DNA of 64,000 nucleotides from Allobosea sp. WAO (lineage in GTDB: Bacteria; Pseudomonadota; Alphaproteobacteria; Rhizobiales; Beijerinckiaceae). This document shows, one piece after another, positions 63,894 to 64,000 of the stretch (positions are counted from its first letter, which is position 1; each line of letters begins with the position of its first letter). The stretch covers positions 62,001 through 126,000 of the forward strand of contig NZ_JXTJ01000012.1 of NCBI RefSeq assembly GCF_001509835.1. The letters run 5' to 3'. Both the position numbers and the translations under genes were made by a program. The notes under the pieces were generated by a model. It had not been told where the DNA came from and searched no databases. It worked only from the letters and a program-made list of their open reading frames with translations.

Positions 63894-64000
63894 AGCGCAT
63901 CCGGCTTTGGACCGGGCGCTGCACGCCGAGGTTCGCCGGGCGCTGCCCTGCTCCAGGCCGCCCTGCAAGGCTTCCGACCCGCCTGTTCCGGCGCCAACGC

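Noticed and set aside
63319..63924. Minus-strand frame over the Nif11 precursor
   Set aside because: Arg/Pro-rich antisense product with no domain, while the plus-strand gene has a strong SD and family match.

Overview
This is a 64 kb, GC-rich chromosomal window, densely packed on both strands. It most resembles an alphaproteobacterium of the order Hyphomicrobiales (Rhizobiales), perhaps a Bosea-, Chelatococcus- or Methylobacterium-like genus. The order-level call rests on CpdR, the aerobic cobaltochelatase subunits CobS and CobT, a CarD-family regulator, FdxA, a Suv3-like helicase, a ROSE-type heat-shock leader and palindromic intergenic repeats typical of the order. The genus is a guess. 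No 16S rRNA, phage, transposase or CRISPR array is visible.

Layout. 1-9.8 kb: a lipoprotein cut by the window edge, mutT, the gltBD glutamate synthase operon, a threonine aldolase and a secreted proline-rich protein. 9.8-14.4 kb: an Hsp20 gene with an RpoH-like promoter and a ROSE thermometer, an alpha/beta hydrolase overlapping hisN tail to tail, a small-RNA gene with anti-Shine-Dalgarno motifs, an N-formylglutamate amidohydrolase, cpdR and tRNA-Val. 14.5-16.6 kb: small envelope proteins, a MaiA-like GST and a PagL-like lipid A deacylase. 16.6-21.8 kb: a spermidine/putrescine-type ABC importer co-directional with an amidohydrolase. 21.9-31.2 kb: a minus-strand run holding a complete oligopeptide ABC importer followed, 27 bp later, by two glycosyltransferases and a polysaccharide deacetylase-like protein.

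31.6-36.6 kb is the most unusual stretch. It has a 909-residue ABC-exporter-like protein with every ATPase motif degenerated and three X-loop-like segments, then a stand-alone cyclic-nucleotide-binding domain, then a membrane protein that joins a histidine-rich (probably haem-b) anchor, a [2Fe-2S] ferredoxin domain and a class III cyclase domain with altered catalytic residues. The genes are overlapping or closely spaced and look like one redox/second-messenger module. 36.6-40.3 kb adds two Rossmann methyltransferase-like proteins and two more glycosyltransferases.

40.4-57.5 kb is mostly a housekeeping block: cobS, a GFA protein, cobT, a phytase-like esterase, rpmB, a DUF3108 protein, a Suv3-like helicase, an S4 protein, fdxA, carD, a dienelactone hydrolase and an M48 peptidase. 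It is interrupted at 46.4-48.3 kb by a polymorphic-toxin islet. The toxin has a leader motif followed by a PD-(D/E)XK-like nuclease, and the adjoining candidate immunity gene is frameshifted. 58.3 kb carries tRNA-Arg(CCT). Beyond it lies an islet with an amide/gamma-glutamyl metabolism operon (N-formylglutamate amidohydrolase family, glutamine-synthetase family, isochorismatase family) under an RpiR regulator with a clear inverted-repeat operator, then a PaiB-like protein and, at the right edge, a Nif11-type RiPP precursor whose modification genes, if present, lie outside the window.
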